Assembly: GCA_031216915.1 (NCBI GenBank)
Contig: CM062296.1
Location: 663,153,838-663,217,837 of the forward strand
Direction: 5' to 3'
Length of the DNA stretch: 64,000 nucleotides
From: Pictodentalium vernedei
Lineage: Eukaryota; Mollusca; Scaphopoda; Dentaliida; Dentaliidae
Positions 61,348 to 64,000 of this stretch are shown here, in pieces. The notes beneath the pieces were generated by a model. The model did not search any database. It was not told where the DNA came from and saw only the letters and a program-made list of their open reading frames with translations. Numbering within the stretch: position 1 is the first letter of the stretch; each line of letters begins with the position of its first letter. Both the position numbers and the translations under genes were made by a program.

Positions 61348-64000
61348 ATGATAAATTTAAAGTAATTTGTATATATTTATACTTACCAATGGCACAGACT
61401 CGATATTATCAAGGGCCAAATACAAATTTTGAACCCCCCCCAATCCCAGAAATTTGCATACAATACCAAAAATTAAAAGTTCTATCTGGCCCTCCATACT
61501 TTTACCATCTGCGCAAGCGCAGCAGTCAGGAAGAGACCAGAATTGGCGCCAATATCGTTCTTTGTAGATGAGGGTACTAAATAATAACTCAGCGGGGAGG
61601 TATGAGTGCCCACTCATGGGAGGTCCATCCCCGTCTGGGCAATTGGTAAGTATAAAAAATACACAAATTACTTTAAATTTATCATATTTTTATACTAATA
61701 ACCAATGGCCCAGACTTAGCTGAATCGCAAAAAAGGCAGAGGGCCGAGGACTTAAGAATTAGCAGACCAAATATAGCTCCTAAGCCTGCATTCCAAGGTG
61801 AAAGGAGATTAAATTTAAAAGGAATTACATGTATGTCTCTCTATACAATAATAGAGAAGACATATCATAAATAAGGAGCCATATCCAAGTAATTCTGTAA
61901 TCTTAGCATGAATGGTTAATCTAATTGGGTGTAACAAGCCCCCAATTTTAAGGCTAGTCTGGAGTAAGCCCCTTAAATTAGGATGGCACAACCCCCATAA
62001 ACATATATAAATAATAAACAAGCTGTATCTAGGATCAGTAATAATCTACAGACAAAACAGCTTCACTCATAGTTACACACTTATCAAGCCGGAGGAGATG
62101 AAGAAAAATCCCCCCCCACTTTTTTTGAAGGAATATTCTTTAAGACAAAGAGGGGAACGCTCTAGAATCAGTGAAAAAATAATCAAAACAAATTCACCCA
62201 ACAGGCACCCAGTTAATAATTAATAATAATTATTGATGCTTATCGCCTCTTCAGAAGCTAAGGCTATTTTGGCGATCCCGGTAATTAATAGGGCACGCTT
62301 CTAACATATACCGGAGTCGGAATATGTAAATAGGTCGAAAACTGGTGATATGTGTACCACCTATACACTTGTCCAACTGAATCCCAATGGAAAGTATCTG
62401 AACAGCAAATACGCTTCTAAGGCAACCAACAGGCAACACCGGTCAGGTGTAAAATTAATTCCAATAATAAAACTCCAAATGAACCATGCAAATTTACGAG
62501 AATGTGTACCATAGAAACCTGGATATAGAACGTGGAACGAGCTATGATTAACAGACATGTCACAGACCGTCCCCGAAATAAATCTTTGTTTCCTAGGTTC
62601 GTAACAACCAATGACTGTTCGGAGAAAGATGAAATCTCGCATGTACTCATCTGAATACAACCTGTATCCACGGTATGACCGAGTGATACAAGTTTAACCA
62701 GGAACTGAAAGGAATCATATGCACATATATGACTTATAAACGAACAACCACAGGAAACTAAATAATGGATGTGCCCATGAGGTTGTTGTTAGAACATGAC
62801 CCAGCCACCAATCGAGGAGCCGTGAAAGGCATACATATACTTGAATGCAAACGAGGCTTACAAGAAGAAAACTAAGTCCTGCCCTGTAATCGCCTCTTAA
62901 CACATTGGCAGGGAGGGGCGGGGGGGACAAATAATTCCTATCGAACCCCCCTCACCCACATTACTTGAATCTCTTGCGTTAGTTATCAAATAGTATAGGA
63001 ACCACAGGGCTCCCTCACGTTTGACCGCCTCCATAATGCCACTAAGGAAGGAGAGGGACATGATGAAAAATAATACACCATATTGACATAATATCCAGTC
63101 TCTAAGGTGGAAGTATAATCCACAGTATTAGATTGGATAGAAATGAAAAGGGAGACGAAAACAATGTTCCGACACTCAATCATAAAAATCTAGATAACTC
63201 CTTACGTTCAGTCTGATATCAGGAAATATCTTCCTGAGAAGGAGTTAAGTATAGGCATTTGAAGAAATGCTCATAATCACACTAGGTAAATATGGCATCA
63301 TCAATAGAGCTTATTGCCTCATATAACTAACACCAAACCATACCGGTAGAAAGAGAATAACCTCCTCTAACTTACGGTATCATGTCCGATAGGACAACGA
63401 ACTCAGCCTAGCTGAAGCCGCTAAAGGTCTTCCTATACATGAAGACAATAAAAAGGCTGATAACTGCGGCCTTAGAAGCTCACTTAGGAGACTTACAACA
63501 TTAGCAGTAGCTTATAAGTCTTCATCTCCGTGAAGACAGATATATCAGTGTAAGTTGCGACCTTGAAAGCTCATTGACTGGAGACTTACAACTATCGCCG
63601 AGCAAGGTAGGGAATGAAGAGCCGCTATATTAACAGCCCTAAATTCCCAGAGACAGTAGTTCCAAGAGATAATAAATTCAGTTATGTCACTGCAAAATTA
63701 CTGAAAAAACATCGCTCATGATTCTAGCTAGGCTACTATAGTGTAAACAATAAGACTCCAGTCTATGACACCTAAGAAAACAAATGGAAAGGCACTTTAC
63801 CTTTATCGGTTTATTCCCAAAAGACAGCAGTCAGAGCCTAGCTAACATAGCTTAGAGGTTTTCCACTTCGTGAAGACAGATATCTTGGTGTAACTAGTGA
63901 CCTTGAAAGCTCACTAAACGGAGACTTACAACCATCGTCACACAAGGTAGGGAATGACAAGCTGCTATTCTAACAGACGTAATTCCCAAAGAGACAGTAA
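61348..64000 (-). mobile_element. DIRS-like retroelement, third copy, runs off the window
   Basis: Begins ATGATAAATTTAAAGTAATT and follows 40913-43500 with more divergence and several indels. Core palindrome TGCGCAAGCGCA (61510-61521). The GTCTTC...GAAGAC repeats (63425 onward) are more numerous here (at least three, with an extra 170-bp unit). The gag part would lie beyond 64000. Confidence 0.5.

Overview
The window looks like intronic and intergenic DNA of a marine invertebrate, most likely a mollusc. It is AT-rich and full of repeats. Spliceosomal exon borders are visible. Long families of 120-330 bp tandem repeats end in GACG/GACA microsatellites and GC-rich hairpins, the structure described for the bivalve 'pearl' elements and other Helitron-related mobile minisatellites. 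No rRNA, functional tRNA, CRISPR or prokaryote-type operon is visible. The organism call is inference from repeat style and exon homology.

The clearest host gene is a taxilin (coiled-coil, syntaxin-binding family) on the minus strand. Two adjacent coding exons (51125-51253, then 4831-4950) are split by an intron of about 46.2 kb. Both exons are phase 0, and the joined reading frame matches the family without a gap. Everything from 51254 to the right edge (64000) is probably the preceding intron or upstream sequence. A second minus-strand gene seems to begin at 2132, with a spliced pair of exons (2021-2132, 1455-1666) that can encode about 107 residues. It lies downstream of the second taxilin exon, so it is either nested in the next taxilin intron or an assembly artefact. 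A third, unidentified coding-looking piece (48818-48922, minus) sits inside the large intron.

The rest is mobile and repeated DNA. From 1 to 11.9 kb there are mobile-minisatellite elements, including a nested insertion at 349-885, a minimal one at 1187-1420 and an apparently complete one at 8690-10800 whose core is a 507-bp three-monomer higher-order repeat. There is also a tRNA-derived SINE at 3985-4309. From 11.9 to 50.5 kb one locus has been amplified several times in direct orientation. Its parts are a 145-bp satellite, a 165-bp satellite, a roughly 1-kb module carrying a fold-back hairpin, and a roughly 0.8-kb repeat element. Secondary insertions lie in these copies: a DIRS-like retroelement (21105-24124 truncated; 40913-46470 with gag-like remnants), a 1137-bp Harbinger-like transposon (33296-34432, TTA duplication), an 863-bp hAT-like element (24496-25358), SINEs with 12-bp duplications, and five piggyBac-like palindromic MITEs. 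From 52.5 to 61.3 kb there is a 122-bp minisatellite element and a relative of it broken by two nested elements. From 61348 a third DIRS-like copy runs off the window.

The strongest system-level signal is that several minisatellite elements with unrelated cores share the same ends. The 5' end has (C/T)(A/T)AGA(G/A), then a short stem-loop, then a subterminal motif. The 3' end has that motif inverted inside a hairpin, often with a CTTCG loop, followed by TAATAA or CTAAAAAT. Elements nested in known surrounding sequence show no clear target duplication. This fits a rolling-circle (Helitron-like) transposition mode, but that is inference.
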